Source: Dehalococcoidia bacterium
GTDB taxonomy: Bacteria > Chloroflexota > Dehalococcoidia > Dehalococcoidales > UBA1222
Length of the DNA: 14,063 bases
Reading direction: 5' to 3'
Assembly (NCBI GenBank): GCA_009784845.1
Contig: WQXK01000018.1
Span: 1-14,063 of the forward strand
Shown: in pieces, positions 13,399 through 14,063 of the stretch
Layout of the letters: each line of letters opens with the position of its first letter
How positions within the stretch are numbered: the first letter of the stretch is position 1
The notes under the pieces: model-generated
Told to the model about the DNA's origin: nothing
Database searches by the model: none
What the model saw: the letters and a program-made list of their open reading frames with translations, nothing else
Program-made: the position numbers and the translations under genes

Positions 13399-14063
13399 AT
13401 GGGTAAGACATTAGCTGAAAAGATACTAAGTCAAAAGCTTGGCCGTGATGTCAGTGCTGGTGAAATCGTGGTAAGCCCTGTGGATTTAGCATTCGCACAA
13501 GACACCACCGGTCCCCTCACTGTACGTGAGTTCCAAAGTAGTGGGTTTAATACACTGGCCGATAAGCGCCGAACCATGCTTTTTCTGGATCATGCCGCAC
13601 CATCGCCCAATGCGCAGCTTTCGGCAGATCACGTATTATTGCGCAACTTTGCACGCGACACCGGATGCATCCTTTCGGATGTAGGTGCGGGTGTATGCCA
13701 CCAAATCGTGGCCGAAAACATGGCGCGCCCCGGCGACGTGGTGGTAGGTGCCGATTCGCACACGGTAACAGCAGGTGCGCTTGGCGCATTTGCCACCGGC
13801 GTGGGCAGCACAGATGTTGCCGCCGCTATGGCTACCGGCGAAGCATGGTTTAAAGTGCCGTCGGCTATTAAAATAAACTTAATTGGCACTCTGCCAAAAA
13901 ACGTTAGCGGTAAAGACGTCATCCTTCACATAATAGGTATGATTGGCGTGGATGGTGCACTTTATCAGTCGTTGGAATATTCGCACAACACATTATCCAT
14001 GGACGATAGGTTGTGCATGGCTAATATGGCAATAGAATGCGGGGCAAAAAACGGTATCTTCCC
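13399..14063 (+). CDS. Aconitase-superfamily hydratase large subunit (LeuC/homoaconitase-like), 3' end cut by window edge
   Basis: About 221 residues of an expected 415-430 are visible; the frame is still open at the right edge. Motifs typical of the LeuC/HacA branch are AQDTTGPLTV (33-42), LDHAAPSP (63-70), VGAGVCHQIVAEN (95-107), VVGADSHTVTAGALGAFATG (115-134) and the GxGSTD segment. The family isomerises 3-isopropylmalate, homocitrate or citrate through dehydration and rehydration, using a 4Fe-4S cluster. The cluster cysteines lie in the missing half, so their presence is not shown. A separate small subunit gene would be expected just downstream. The substrate cannot be decided here: leucine synthesis, a homoaconitase-type reaction or an aconitase of the citric acid cycle are all possible. 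The start has a clear ribosome site. Confidence 0.9.
   Translation, partial: MGKTLAEKILSQKLGRDVSAGEIVVSPVDLAFAQDTTGPLTVREFQSSGFNTLADKRRTMLFLDHAAPSPNAQLSADHVLLRNFARDTGCILSDVGAGVCHQIVAENMARPGDVVVGADSHTVTAGALGAFATGVGSTDVAAAMATGEAWFKVPSAIKINLIGTLPKNVSGKDVILHIIGMIGVDGALYQSLEYSHNTLSMDDRLCMANMAIECGAKNGIF

Overview
This is a bacterial chromosome segment of roughly balanced base composition. It is densely packed with housekeeping genes on both strands and contains no rRNA, tRNA, CRISPR array or insertion sequence that I can see. The mix points to an anaerobic bacterium: a MEMO-AMMECR1 fusion of the AmmeMemoRadiSam type, a decarboxylase/carboxylase-type carboxyltransferase, a MobA-like nucleotidyltransferase, and an archaeal-style LeuC/homoaconitase-like hydratase. 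From memory, the yebC-ruvC-ruvA order and the N-terminus of the hydratase resemble Dehalococcoidia (Chloroflexota). That placement is an inference and is not proven by the sequence. Some genes have strong Shine-Dalgarno sites (AGGAGG, GGGAGG, GGAGGT); others start at TTG or GTG with little or no SD.

Layout. (1) 1-2772, minus strand: a likely operon of a MEMO-AMMECR1 fusion protein, a small Ala-rich conserved protein and rarA, which runs off the left edge. (2) 2928-6448, plus strand: a small PD-(D/E)xK nuclease-like protein, coaE, and a full-length mutS2 with unusual ATPase motifs. (3) 6580-8449, minus strand and convergent with mutS2: the yebC-ruvC-ruvA operon, with no ruvB next to it; ruvC contains a perfect 22-bp palindrome. 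(4) 8450-8749: a 300-bp divergent intergenic region with a strong promoter and a 9-bp dyad that overlaps its -10 box. (5) 8750-9973, plus strand: an AAA+ ATPase of the AAA_14/DUF4143 type, probably accessory. (6) 10020-10382, minus strand: acpS. (7) 10534-13244, plus strand: an acyl-CoA carboxyltransferase, a MobA/MocA-like nucleotidyltransferase with its own promoter, and an AT-rich small membrane protein. (8) 13399 to the end, plus strand: the first part of an aconitase-superfamily hydratase, with an extended -10 promoter and a palindrome at the predicted transcription start.

Functional themes. Recombination and repair are over-represented: RarA at stalled forks, RuvA and RuvC at Holliday junctions, MutS2, and a PD-(D/E)xK protein. 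CoA and acyl metabolism is the second theme: CoaE makes CoA, AcpS uses it to charge acyl carrier protein, and the carboxyltransferase acts on acyl-CoA. I found no clear novel defence or mobile system. The items most worth following up are the MEMO-AMMECR1/small protein/RarA association, the palindrome in ruvC, the dyad at the DUF4143 ATPase promoter, and the altered MutS2 motifs.
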